Assembly (NCBI RefSeq): GCF_020400585.1
Contig: NZ_JAINVF010000001.1
Span: 558,001-622,000, forward strand
Source of the DNA: Streptomyces sp. NK08204
Lineage (GTDB): Bacteria; Actinomycetota; Actinomycetes; Streptomycetales; Streptomycetaceae
Direction of reading: 5' to 3'
Length of the DNA stretch: 64,000 bases
Below are positions 42,963 to 50,810 of this stretch, piece by piece; the stretch's first letter is position 1, and every line of letters starts with the position of its first letter. The translations under genes were made by a program, and so were the position numbers. The notes under the pieces are model-generated. The model saw only the letters and a list, made by a program, of their open reading frames with translations. It had not been told where the DNA came from and made no database searches.

Positions 42963-43312
42963 GGATCTCGGCGAGGCGCGGCGGGGCCGTGCCCAGTGCG
43001 TGTCCGGTCCCGCGGGACCGTCCCCACTCGGGTTCAGCGCGTGTCAGCGCAGCGTGTGGCGGTGCCACGAGGGGAGGATCTCGCCCGCGACGGGGTGATT
43101 CGGGGGAAGGAAGGGCCGGTCAGACGGCCCGCTGCCGCTTCAGGCCGAACACGCGGCGGACCACACCCGACCGAAGTCGATGTGGCCACGGGTGACCAGA
43201 CACTGCGCGGCATTCATGTGCTCAGTTGTGCAGGTACGTCTGGCGCCCCGTCAACTACGGCCCCGGCACCGGACTGGCGTCGAGCAGCATCGGTGTGGCC
43301 TTCCCTACATTC
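42963..43312. other. Gene-free stretch upstream of the sulfur operon
   Basis: About 350 bp with no intact gene. It may include further eroded parts of the luciferase-like monooxygenase gene. Near 43301 there is a doubled TTCCCTAC (TTCCCTACATTCCCTACC) that leads into the operator at 43313. Confidence 0.45.
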
Positions 43313-43333
43313 CCTACCGACTTACTAGGAAAA
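43313..43333 (+). promoter_or_regulatory. CCTA-N9-TAGGAAAA operator, copy 1
   Basis: CCTACCGACTTACTAGG followed by AAAA. The same CCTA-N9-TAGG plus AAAA arrangement recurs at 46137, in each case shortly before a Cys-ending leader peptide. A likely target of the Rrf2 regulator encoded at 45584. Confidence 0.65.
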
Positions 43334-43371
43334 TGTTGACGACTCCCCGGCGGGGTGCGCAGGATGAACGT

Positions 43372-43455
43372 ATGTCCCCCGCGCAGCAACGACTCGTTCG
43401 TCGTCGGCACGTCGACTTTGGTCACGTCGTCAGCGCCGCCTGCTGTCGCGCGTAA
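43372..43455 (+). CDS. Leader peptide ending in Cys-Cys-Arg-Ala
   Basis: A 27-aa peptide from ATG 43372. Its second half, RRRHVDFGHVVSAACCRA, matches the actinobacterial leader-peptide pattern R-R-x-H-x-D-L-x-R-x-S-S-A-x-C-R. These peptides precede sulfur-related genes, and their late Cys codons are thought to sense cysteine supply by ribosome stalling. Here it lies between the CCTA-N9-TAGG operator and the winged-helix/acyl-CoA-dehydrogenase operon, 118 bp upstream of the latter. AGGATGAACGT provides a weak ribosome site. Confidence 0.72.
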   Translation: MSPAQQRLVRRRHVDFGHVVSAACCRA

Positions 43456-43512
43456 GGCACCCGGCTGACACACAGCGCGTGCCGCTCCGCTCCTTCCCTC
43501 TCATCCCGGGCG

Positions 43513-43543
43513 ATCGGGCGAGCCCCTTTCCGCCGCGCCCGAT
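43513..43543 (+). promoter_or_regulatory. Candidate attenuator hairpin after the leader peptide
   Basis: ATCGGGCG (43513-43520) is complementary to CGCCCGAT (43536-43543) across a 15-nt loop, in the leader between the small peptide and the first structural gene. It could form an attenuator or sequester the downstream ribosome site at 43560. A competing fold is not established. Confidence 0.35.
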
Positions 43544-43573
43544 GTCCCGACATACTTCCGAAGGACGACCGCC

Positions 43574-44146
43574 ATGACCACGGCACTTCCGGACCAGACC
43601 ACCACCCCGTCGGGTTCGCCACTGCCCGACGTGCGCCGTCTCCGCCTCGTCGGAGACAACACACAGGACGGCGACGAGGGACACGGTCCCGCTCCCCTCG
43701 TCGGCTACCTCGTACTCGTCCCCGAAGGGACCGATCCCGACGAGCTGTTCGCCAAGGACGTGACACGGCCGGAGACCCGGCCGGTCGCCTACAGGGACTC
43801 ACCTCCCGTGCGGCAGACGGGAGGCGACGCCGTCCGCATCGACAGCATGCGACACGTCGCGGAAGTGGACGGCCGCGAAATCGACCTTACCTACCTGGAG
43901 TTCGGCCTGCTGGCGCATCTCGTGACGCATCCGCACCGGGTGCACACGCGCGAGCAACTGATGGTCCGCATATGGGGTTACGACCACATCGGCGACGGCC
44001 GCACCGTGGATGTCCACATCGCGCGACTGCGCCGCAAGCTGGGTACGGCTCACCGGCACCGGATCGTCACGGTGCGGCGCGTGGGGTACAAGTACGTACC
44101 CGACGAGCAGCAGAGCCCCGACACCCCCCGTTGCCGTCGACCTTGA
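43574..44146 (+). CDS. OmpR-type winged-helix regulator, no receiver domain
   Basis: A 190-aa protein. Its C-terminal 100 residues are an OmpR/PhoB DNA-binding domain: DLTYLEFGLLAHLVTHPHRV, REQLMVRIWGYDHIGDGRTV and VHIARLRRKLG with YKYVP wing residues. The N-terminus (about 90 residues) is not a receiver; it contains LVGYLVLVPEGTDPDELF, of unknown role. Similar stand-alone regulators occur beside sulfonate and sulfone utilisation genes in Streptomyces. It is the first gene of an operon under the operator/leader at 43313-43455. GAAGGACGACCGCC precedes the ATG. Confidence 0.85.
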   Translation: MTTALPDQTTTPSGSPLPDVRRLRLVGDNTQDGDEGHGPAPLVGYLVLVPEGTDPDELFAKDVTRPETRPVAYRDSPPVRQTGGDAVRIDSMRHVAEVDGREIDLTYLEFGLLAHLVTHPHRVHTREQLMVRIWGYDHIGDGRTVDVHIARLRRKLGTAHRHRIVTVRRVGYKYVPDEQQSPDTPRCRRP

Positions 44147-44159
44147 GGAGATCTCCACC

Positions 44160-45389
44160 ATGGGCGTTGTCACTGCGTCGGCCGACTCCCCTTCAGAGTC
44201 CGGCCGGACCGGGCCCGGCCGTCGGCACTGGCTGCGTGTGGCCCGTGAGACGGCGGACGACCTGGCCACGGACGCGGTGGCCCGGGAGCAGGCAGGCAAG
44301 GCCCCGCTCGACGAGGTGTCCCGGTTGCGCGAGGCGGGATTGCTGACGCTCCTCGTACCGGCGGAGTCGGGGGGAGGCGGCGCGGACTGGCCCACCGCCT
44401 ACGCCGTGGTACGGGAGATCGCCGCGGCCGACGGCGCGATCGGCCAACTGCTCGGCTGTCACTGCTTCCTGTCGTGGAGCGCCCGGTTCCTCACCGAGCC
44501 CTCCCGGGCCGCCCGGCTCGGGCGACGGCACGCGGCGGAGCAGTGGTGCTGGGGCGGCGGTCTGGCCCGTCAGGAGTCACCCCTGACGTTGACCAAGGCT
44601 CGCGGCGGCCATGTGCTCGACGGCCGGCAGAACTACTCCACCGGGGTCCTGGTCGCCGACCGCCTCGTCGTGCGTGCCGTGCGTACCGACACCGGCGAAC
44701 CACTCGCCGTCGTCGTCGATCCCGCCCACCACGGCGTCGGCGTCGACGGCGACGGCGACACGTTCGGCCAGCGCCTCGCGGGCGGCGGGAACGTGGAGTT
44801 CGACGCCGTACCGGTTGCTGCCGACGACGTACTGGGTTCCCTGTCCGCGGACGAGGACGTCCTGTCGCCCCCAACTGCCCTGCTGTCTCCGGTCGGGCGT
44901 CTGCTCAGCGTCCAGCTCCGTCTCGGCATGGCCGAAGGAGTGCTCGCCGAAGCCCGGGAGTACAGCCGGGCGGGTCACTCGCCCTGGTACCCCGCCCGGC
45001 AGGCCGGCCCTTGCCAGGACCCGCAGATGCTGGCCGTCTACGGGGAACTCACCGTCCTCACCCGCTCCGCGTCCGCACTCACCGATCAGGCCCTGGAAGC
45101 CGTGCACGGCGGGCTGGCACGCGGCGAAGACCTCACCTACGACGAGTACGCGGACATCTCCGTCCTCGTCGCCATGGCCGAAGCCGCCTCCTCCAGGGCC
45201 GCGCAGGAGTGCACCGCCCGTGCCCTCGACATCGTCGGCGCCCGCTCCGCGGCCTCGCGTCTTGGCCTGGACCGCTTCTGGCGCAACGCCCGGACCCACA
45301 CCTTGTACGAGCCCGTCGCCCCCCGCCTCCGCGATGTGGGGGACTACTTCCTCACCGGCGCGCATCCGCCGTTCGTTCTGCCCGTCTGA
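44160..45389 (+). CDS. SfnB-like acyl-CoA dehydrogenase-fold flavoprotein (sulfur acquisition)
   Basis: A 409-aa member of the acyl-CoA dehydrogenase superfamily closest in style to SfnB-type sulfur-acquisition oxidoreductases and two-component monooxygenases. Features: VSRLREAGLLTLLVPAESGG, YAVVREIAAADGAIGQLLG, GHVLDGRQNYSTGVLVADRL, and C-terminal YDEYADISVLVAMAEAASSR. It would oxidise an organosulfur compound (for example a sulfone or sulfonate) with reduced flavin. GAGGAGATCTCCACC precedes ATG 44160, 13 bp after the regulator gene, so they are co-transcribed. The true substrate is unknown. Confidence 0.83.
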   Translation: MGVVTASADSPSESGRTGPGRRHWLRVARETADDLATDAVAREQAGKAPLDEVSRLREAGLLTLLVPAESGGGGADWPTAYAVVREIAAADGAIGQLLGCHCFLSWSARFLTEPSRAARLGRRHAAEQWCWGGGLARQESPLTLTKARGGHVLDGRQNYSTGVLVADRLVVRAVRTDTGEPLAVVVDPAHHGVGVDGDGDTFGQRLAGGGNVEFDAVPVAADDVLGSLSADEDVLSPPTALLSPVGRLLSVQLRLGMAEGVLAEAREYSRAGHSPWYPARQAGPCQDPQMLAVYGELTVLTRSASALTDQALEAVHGGLARGEDLTYDEYADISVLVAMAEAASSRAAQECTARALDIVGARSAASRLGLDRFWRNARTHTLYEPVAPRLRDVGDYFLTGAHPPFVLPV

Positions 45390-45571
45390 CCGCACCGGCC
45401 GGGCGGGGCCGCCGCATCGGCGGCAGAGCTCAAGGAGTGGTTCGTCCCCAGGGCGCCGCCGACGGCCTCACCATCGTGCCGCCCGGCCACGGCCTGAACC
45501 TCTCCGGCGCCGAGCGGGGACATACGCCCCCGGCGGCCTGCCCGCAGCGGATGACGACCGAAGCCGTACGG

Positions 45572-45577
45572 GATAAT
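45572..45577 (+). promoter_or_regulatory. -10 box GATAAT for a leaderless rrf2 transcript
   Basis: GATAAT ends 6 nt before ATG 45584, and no Shine-Dalgarno is present between them. A -35 is not clear. Confidence 0.5.
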
Positions 45578-45583
45578 GGGCGT

Positions 45584-46042
45584 ATGCGGATCTCAGCCAG
45601 GGCGGACTACGCGGTACGTGCCGCGCTGCAGCTCGCCGCGTCACGGGATGACGGGCCGATGAAGGCCGAGGCCATCGCCGACGCCCAGGACATCCCGCAC
45701 AAGTTCCTGGAAAGCATCCTGAACGACATGCGCCGCGGCGGTCTCGTCCTCAGCCAGCGCGGCGGCAACGGCGGCTACCGGCTGGCCAGGCCGGCCGAGT
45801 CCATCAGCATCGCCGACGTCATCCGCGTCGTGGACGGACCGCTCGTCTCGGTACGCGGGGTCCGCCCTCCGGAGCTGTCCTACACCGGCCCCGCCGAGTC
45901 ACTACTGCCCTTGTGGATCGCACTGCGGTCCAATGTGCGCGAGATCCTCGACGGGGTGTCGCTCGCTGACGTCGCATCCGCCCGACTGCCTGCCGAGGTG
46001 TCGGCGTTGAGCGATGCCCCAGGAGCGTGGCTCAACCCCTGA
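45584..46042 (+). CDS. Rrf2-family transcriptional regulator
   Basis: A 152-aa Rrf2 protein. It has the winged helix MRISARADYAVRAALQLAAS with IPHKFLESILNDMRRGGLV and the QRGGNGGYRLARP wing. Family members include CymR (cysteine metabolism) and IscR. The C-terminal half lacks the three-Cys Fe-S motif of IscR, so it is more CymR-like in that respect. It lies between two transcription units that both carry the CCTA-N9-TAGGAAAA element, making it the obvious candidate regulator. The start at 45584 follows a -10 box by 6 nt. Confidence 0.9.
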   Translation: MRISARADYAVRAALQLAASRDDGPMKAEAIADAQDIPHKFLESILNDMRRGGLVLSQRGGNGGYRLARPAESISIADVIRVVDGPLVSVRGVRPPELSYTGPAESLLPLWIALRSNVREILDGVSLADVASARLPAEVSALSDAPGAWLNP

Positions 46043-46136
46043 CACGGTCCATGTCAGCCCTCCTCCCAGTGAATGAGACAGGGTCGTCCAGCATGTGAAC
46101 CCTCTCTTGGGATGGGCGCCACCTTCTGGCAAGATC

Positions 46137-46157
46137 CCTAGCACTCAGGTAGGAAAA
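46137..46157 (+). promoter_or_regulatory. CCTA-N9-TAGGAAAA operator, copy 2
   Basis: CCTAGCACTCAGGTAGG followed by AAAA and then another CTAGGAA. Same spacing and flank as at 43313. It lies 22 bp before the leader-peptide ATG and probably overlaps the promoter of the binding-protein gene. Confidence 0.65.
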
Positions 46158-46178
46158 CTAGGAATGCGGGGTGGCGTC

Positions 46179-46280
46179 ATGAGATCACACGACCGCACAG
46201 GCCTGTTGCTGCCCACGCTGACCTCGCGCCGCCACATCGACCTCAGCCGCACGTCCAGTGCCATCTGTCGGCCTGTCTGA
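46179..46280 (+). CDS. Leader peptide ending in Ile-Cys-Arg-Pro-Val
   Basis: A 33-aa peptide from ATG 46179 that ends LTSRRHIDLSRTSSAICRPV, an excellent match to the actinobacterial sulfur-gene leader peptide pattern (R-R-H-x-D-L-x-R-x-S-S-A-x-C-R). It lies directly after the operator at 46137 and 295 bp before the substrate-binding lipoprotein gene. Translation of its Cys codon under cysteine shortage could control read-through into that gene; this mechanism is inferred from related leaders. Confidence 0.8.
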   Translation: MRSHDRTGLLLPTLTSRRHIDLSRTSSAICRPV

Positions 46281-46575
46281 GCCGTCCGCCGACTCCGGCA
46301 CCCCACAGAAAACCGCTGTGCTCCTCCCACCGTCGCTCAGGCCTCGGCGGGCGGAACACTTTCGCTGACGTCGCCCGCATTCCCCGCACGCCTGCTCGAG
46401 GCGCGGTACGGCTGTGACGGCGGCGCCACAGCCACTTCCCCCACGATCCGCACCTCGGCCCGAGACGGCATGTCTGCTGCCGGGGTCGGCGAGCGGAGCA
46501 CCGGCGCGCGCCCATGGCCCCCGCCGCCCTTTCCCGTACGTCCCTGATCATCCATGCCTCTGGGAGGACACTGCC
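46281..46575 (+). promoter_or_regulatory. Long untranslated leader before the binding-protein gene
   Basis: 295 bp between leader peptide and structural gene. A small CACAG/CTGTG hairpin lies near 46306-46322. I see no conserved riboswitch. The length suits attenuation control. Confidence 0.4.
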
Positions 46576-47682
46576 GTGTCTGCCGCAAGACCGCTCACCA
46601 CCCTGCGTACCATCGCCGTCGTAGCGGCGCTCCCCGTCCTGCTGACCGCCTGCGGGTACGGTTCCGATTCCACTGACGACGCGAAGAAGACCCCGGTCGC
46701 GGCGGGTGCCAAGAAGCTGTCCGCCGACGAGGTGAGGATCGGCTACTTCCCCAACCTCACGCACGCCACCGCTCTCGTGGGTGTCCAGGAGGGCCTGTTC
46801 CAGAAGGAACTCGGCGGCACCGCGATCAAGACCGCCACCTTCAACGCCGGCCCCTCCGAGATCGAGGCGCTGAACGCCGGATCCATCGACATCGGCTGGA
46901 TCGGCCCCTCCCCTGCCATCAACGGCTACACCAAGTCCGGCGGCAAGAACCTGCGGATCATCGGCGGTTCCGCCTCCGGCGGCGTGAAGCTGGTCGTGAA
47001 CCCGAAGAAGATCAAGTCCCTGAAGGACGTCAAGGGCAAGAAGATCGCCACGCCGCAGCTCGGCAACACCCAGGACGTCGCGTTCCTCAACTGGATCGCC
47101 GACCAGGGCTGGAAGGTCGACGCCCAGAGCGGCAGGGGCGACGTCTCCGTGGTCCGCACCGACAACAAGATCACTCCGGATGCCTACAGGTCCGGCTCCG
47201 TCGACGGCGCCTGGGTGCCCGAGCCGACCGCCTCCAAGCTGGTCGCCGAGGGCGCGAAGGTACTGCTCGACGAGTCGTCACTGTGGCCCGACAAGAAGTT
47301 CGTGATCACGAACATCGTCGTGTCGCAGAAGTTCCTGAAGGGGCACCCGGACGTCGTCGAGGCCGTGCTGCGTGGCTCGGTGAAGACCAATAAGTGGATC
47401 AACGCCAACCCCGAGAGGGCGAAGGCGTCCGCCAACGCGGCGCTGGAGAGGCTGTCGGGCAAGGCGCTGCCTGCGGACGTCGTCGAACCGGCCTGGAAGT
47501 CCATCACCTTCCTCGACGACCCTCTGGCCTCGACCCTCGACACCGAGGCGGAGCACGCGGTGACGGCCGGTCTGCTGGACAAGCCCGACCTGAAGGGCAT
47601 CTACGACCTCACACTGCTGAACAAGGTCCTCAAGGCCGAGGGCGAGGACGAGGTCGACGACGCCGGTCTCGGCACCAAGTAG
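46576..47682 (+). CDS. Sulfonate/taurine-type ABC transporter substrate-binding lipoprotein
   Basis: A 368-aa lipoprotein. The signal sequence ends in the lipobox L-L-T-A-C-G (Cys near residue 26). The mature domain is an SsuA/TauA-type binding protein: VRIGYFPNLTHATALVGVQE, GPSEIEALNAGSIDIGWIGP and KIATPQLGNTQDVAFLNWIA. It would capture aliphatic sulfonates or a related sulfur source outside the membrane. GTG 46576 is chosen because GGGAGGACACTGCC precedes it and the hydrophobic signal follows; the longer frame would bury the signal. The usual ATPase and permease genes are not intact downstream. Confidence 0.9.
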   Translation: MSAARPLTTLRTIAVVAALPVLLTACGYGSDSTDDAKKTPVAAGAKKLSADEVRIGYFPNLTHATALVGVQEGLFQKELGGTAIKTATFNAGPSEIEALNAGSIDIGWIGPSPAINGYTKSGGKNLRIIGGSASGGVKLVVNPKKIKSLKDVKGKKIATPQLGNTQDVAFLNWIADQGWKVDAQSGRGDVSVVRTDNKITPDAYRSGSVDGAWVPEPTASKLVAEGAKVLLDESSLWPDKKFVITNIVVSQKFLKGHPDVVEAVLRGSVKTNKWINANPERAKASANAALERLSGKALPADVVEPAWKSITFLDDPLASTLDTEAEHAVTAGLLDKPDLKGIYDLTLLNKVLKAEGEDEVDDAGLGTK

Positions 47683-47719
47683 CCAGGCGGGGCCGCCGAG
47701 TTCACAGGAGGTGACGGCC

Positions 47720-47835
47720 GTGGGCCCACGTCCACGACATCATGCTCGATGCCGGACCGGGCGAATTGCGTCACCCTCCTGTGAACCTCCGGCTGCGGCA
47801 AGTCCACCATGTGCTCGTCGACGCCGCCGTCGTAG
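47720..47835 (+). pseudogene. Remnant of an ABC transporter ATPase gene (Walker A with in-frame stop)
   Basis: Directly after the binding protein, with an intact AGGAGGTGACGGCC ribosome site, HDIMLDAGPGE is followed, after a one-base frame change near 47765, by V-T-L-L-stop-T-S-G-C-G-K-S-T-M at 47770-47811. SGCGKST is the Walker A loop of SsuB/TauB-like ATPases (normally G-E-F-V-x-L-L-G-P-S-G-C-G-K-S-T). The TGA at 47782-47784 replaces the Gly codon. The rest of the ATPase and the permease are gone. Confidence 0.72.
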
Positions 47836-47970
47836 CCCGCTACGCGTTCACCGCGCAGGGCATGTCCGCGAGACCGGCGGACATGCTCGCGTTGTCGGTG
47901 AGATACGCCAGGACGTGGCCGCGTGACCGGCCCGGAAAGGCGGAAGATGCCTCGGCGGCATGCTGGTCGC

Positions 47971-48507
47971 TCAGTGCGGGCACGAGTCTTTCCCCGAGGT
48001 CCGGTTGATGACTGCCGGAGCCTGGGCAGCGAGTTGCTCAAGTGGTTCACCGCTCAACCGGCACACGGTCCACTCGTCCAGCAGCTCCACGCCGAGCGAC
48101 TTGTAGAAGCCGATCGCCGGTTCGTTCCAGGCCAGGACCCACCACTCGAAGCGCTCGTAGCCGTTCTGCTGACAGACCGCTGCCAGGGAGGCGAGCAGAG
48201 CCTTGCCGTGTCCTCCACCTCGGGCGTACGACCGTACATAGAGGTCCTCCAGGTGCATGCCGCGCCTGCCGGTCCAGGTCGAGAAGCGGGGGAACCACAG
48301 GGCATAGCCCACGGCCTGCCCCGTCTCGTCGTCCTCAGCCATCAGCACGAAAGCAGCGGGAACTTCCGCGAACAGCGCCTCACGGAGCTGCTCCTCGGTC
48401 GCTCGGGCCTGCTCAGCGGCTCGTTCGTACTCGGCGAGTTCACGGATCATCGCGCGGATCTCCGCGATGTCGTCCACAGTGGCGGCCCGGATCATGCCGG
48501 AGATCAT
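47971..48507 (-). CDS. GNAT-family N-acetyltransferase (diamine/SSAT-like)
   Basis: A 178-aa GNAT protein. Motif A (LEDLYVRSYARGGGHGKALL, with the R-x-x-G-x-G/A acetyl-CoA loop) and motif B (FEWWVLAWNEPAIGFYKSLG) are clear and the opening IRAATVDDIAEIRAMIRELA is typical of spermine/spermidine-acetyltransferase-like members. The substrate is probably a small amine. The start is at 48507 or 48495 (M-I-R); the frame extends upstream without family similarity. It is divergent from a LysE-type exporter, so amine or amino-acid handling may be shared. Confidence 0.88.
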   Translation of the reverse strand: MISGMIRAATVDDIAEIRAMIRELAEYERAAEQARATEEQLREALFAEVPAAFVLMAEDDETGQAVGYALWFPRFSTWTGRRGMHLEDLYVRSYARGGGHGKALLASLAAVCQQNGYERFEWWVLAWNEPAIGFYKSLGVELLDEWTVCRLSGEPLEQLAAQAPAVINRTSGKDSCPH

Positions 48508-48667
48508 CGGCCACCGTACCGAGCCGTGTCCATCCCGTGCCGGTCTTTTCCGCGGTGCGGACCCGACCGTGGTCTTCTCCTCGACGGACGATCTGCAAGA
48601 CCGGTCCGCAGCTGGTCCGGCAAGAGCCTTGTGGCGCATCAGCACGCTTGGCGATGCTGCCTCGATG

Positions 48668-49288
48668 ATGACTTCCGTCGTTGCGTTCGTCGGTGCCGCC
48701 TTCCTGATCGCCATGGCCCCAGGGCCGAGCACGGTGGTGATCCTGCGCCGAGCGGTGGTGAACGGCCGGAGAACCGGCATGGCCACAGTCCTGGGCAACG
48801 AGTGCGGAGTGCTGCTGTGGGGCCTCGCCGCGGCCTTCGGTCTCTCCGCCGTGCTGCTGGCGTCGCAGGTCGCCTACGACGTCACCCGGATCGCCGGCGC
48901 CGCGATGCTGGTGTGGATGGGAGCGCGTGCCCTGTGGCAGGCGAGGCGAGCTGGACAGCCGGATCAGGGACCAGCGGAAACAGCCGCGGTGTCACTGCGG
49001 CGGGCGTACTGGCAGGGCCTCGTCACCAACTTCGCCAATCCAAAGGCCGGCGTGTTCGCCGTGTCCTTCCTGCCGCAGTTCGTGCCCCATGGAGCCCCTG
49101 TTCTTCCGACGCTGCTCGCCTTCTCGGTGATCTGGGCCGTGGTCGACCTGATCTGGTACCTCCCGTTGGTCTGGCTGGCAGGACGTGCCGGAGGAGTGCT
49201 TCAGCGGCAGTCCGTCCGGCGCCGGATGGAACAGGTCTCCGGGGTGCTCCTGGTCGGGCTGGGGGTACGTCTGGCTACCGAGTCTTAG
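48668..49288 (+). CDS. LysE/RhtB-family amino acid exporter
   Basis: A 206-aa membrane protein of the LysE/RhtB family. It shows VGAAFLIAMAPGPSTVVILR (the G-P-S/G-P-x motif of the first helix), GLVTNFANPKAGVFAVSFLP (the conserved N-P-K region) and about six hydrophobic segments. It exports amino acids or analogues. ATG 48668 (or the adjacent ATG 48665) begins the first helix; the ribosome site is weak. The frame upstream is antisense to the GNAT gene and is not used. Confidence 0.88.
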   Translation: MTSVVAFVGAAFLIAMAPGPSTVVILRRAVVNGRRTGMATVLGNECGVLLWGLAAAFGLSAVLLASQVAYDVTRIAGAAMLVWMGARALWQARRAGQPDQGPAETAAVSLRRAYWQGLVTNFANPKAGVFAVSFLPQFVPHGAPVLPTLLAFSVIWAVVDLIWYLPLVWLAGRAGGVLQRQSVRRRMEQVSGVLLVGLGVRLATES

Positions 49289-49671
49289 CACTCCGGTGCG
49301 GCTTCGCGATCCGGTTCGACGAACCTGGGAGTGGTACGGCCGAAGTACGGGCCGAAGGGGTGATGAGCCGGTTCTGAAGCCCTGACGCGTCCAGCCGGAC
49401 GGTTTTCGGTATACCGGGGCTCTGGCAGTGCCGTCGTCGCCCGTCGGCGTCGGCTGCCCGTGTACCTCCCGGGGGTGATTACCTTCCGGGTACTGCGCGC
49501 CCCCTTCCTGCGCCGCCCCCGGCCCCGGCCCCCCGGCCCAACCGCCGAACGGTCGATGGTCCTCCTTTCAGCCCGCCGCGGTCGCTGTCCGCCGACGTAC
49601 CGCGCACAGTGAGGAAGGGTGCGGCCCGACCGGAGGAGTGCGGGCTGCCGAGAGCGAGGAGTGGGCAGCGG
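49289..49671. other. Gene-free stretch before the tyrosinase gene
   Basis: 383 bp without a supported gene. A C-rich tract (49500-49545) and no strong hairpin are seen. The promoter of the tyrosinase gene should lie in its last 150 bp, but no consensus is evident. Confidence 0.45.
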
Positions 49672-50715
49672 ATGACAACCCAGGACGTAATGGCGGACCA
49701 CTTCCCCACCACCGAAGAGGCCCAGACCGCCGCCTCGAGCTGGGCGCCTGCCCAGATCATCGACAGCGAGGAGGTCGGTCTGCGCCTGAGCCGGATGATG
49801 GCGGCCGAACTGCCCGTCGGACCGGCCGGGTTCTTCCCCATGGCGTCCCCACCCCACTCTGTCGTGCCTTCCGGGCCGGCGGGTGTCGGAGAGGCCGCAC
49901 TGGCCATGGCCGCAGGCACGCCGTCCATGCCGGCGACGATGCCGTTGGAGCAGCTCCGCGCCCTGGTCACCCGGCTCGTGCGGGCATCGCAGCGGGTCCG
50001 CAAGGACCACCGGCAGTTGACCAATGCCGAGCGCGACCTGTTCAACGAGGCACTGCGACAGGCCCACGGCACTCAGGCTTACAAGGACCTCGTGGACGCC
50101 CACAAGGACATGCGTCATCGGCACCACGGAACGATGGCCGGGATGCCACCGGTCGCCACACAGCGCTTCCTGCCCTGGCACCGCGCCTACTGCCTGGAGT
50201 TCGAGAATGTGCTGCGCGCCGTCAAACCGAACGTCACGATTCCCTACTGGGACTACGCCAATGACCACGCCCGTCCGGACTGGGTGTGGCACCCCTCCGG
50301 CGTGAACCGCCCCACGCCTGGTACCAGGCCGAACGGAGTTCCGACAGCGGCCCTTCCGACCCAGTCGACCATCGACGGCCTCCTGCAGCGCCCCACCTTC
50401 ACGGCTTTCACCTACGGAAGGGTGATGGGCGGCAGCATCAGGATCGACGGCCTGGAAATGACCGCCCACAACAACGTGCACGACTGGTGCCAGGGGACCC
50501 TGGGCAACCCGATGACGTCGGCGGAGGACCCGATCTTCTTCCTGCTGCACACCAATGTGGACCGGATCTGGGACCAGTGGCAGCTGACACACAGCGGCGG
50601 TCCCAACGTCACCGGCGCCGACGCCGGACTGGACCCCTGGTGGACGCAGGCGGCCGGCGGGCTGACGGCCGACGCCGTGAAGGACATCACGGTGCTGGGC
50701 TACTCCTACCAGTAG
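49672..50715 (+). CDS. Tyrosinase-family type-3 copper oxidase
   Basis: A 347-aa type-3 copper protein. The CuA ligands lie in DMRHRHHGTMAG and RFLPWHRAYCLEFENVLR. The CuB ligands lie in HNNVHDWCQGTLGNP and EDPIFFLLHTNVDRIWDQWQ. Residues 1-105 are a non-catalytic extension, so the protein is longer than the roughly 275-aa Streptomyces MelC2, and no MelC1-type caddy gene is adjacent. It could oxidise phenols or o-aminophenols. GAGCGAGGAGTGG lies upstream of ATG 49672. No signal peptide is seen; the extension may act as an intramolecular chaperone. Confidence 0.9.
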   Translation: MTTQDVMADHFPTTEEAQTAASSWAPAQIIDSEEVGLRLSRMMAAELPVGPAGFFPMASPPHSVVPSGPAGVGEAALAMAAGTPSMPATMPLEQLRALVTRLVRASQRVRKDHRQLTNAERDLFNEALRQAHGTQAYKDLVDAHKDMRHRHHGTMAGMPPVATQRFLPWHRAYCLEFENVLRAVKPNVTIPYWDYANDHARPDWVWHPSGVNRPTPGTRPNGVPTAALPTQSTIDGLLQRPTFTAFTYGRVMGGSIRIDGLEMTAHNNVHDWCQGTLGNPMTSAEDPIFFLLHTNVDRIWDQWQLTHSGGPNVTGADAGLDPWWTQAAGGLTADAVKDITVLGYSYQ

Positions 50716-50810
50716 CTGCGGCCGGGCGCGGAAGTTCGCGATCCCCGCCAGGACAGCCTCGTCGTCGTCGGATCGGCCCCGGCGAAGGTCAGACGGACGG
50801 CACCGGGCGT

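Noticed and set aside
41710..43068. A 452-codon minus-strand frame across the GntR gene
   Set aside because: Antisense to a well-supported GntR/FCD gene. Only the short luciferase-like piece in a neighbouring frame (42849-42962) has family character.
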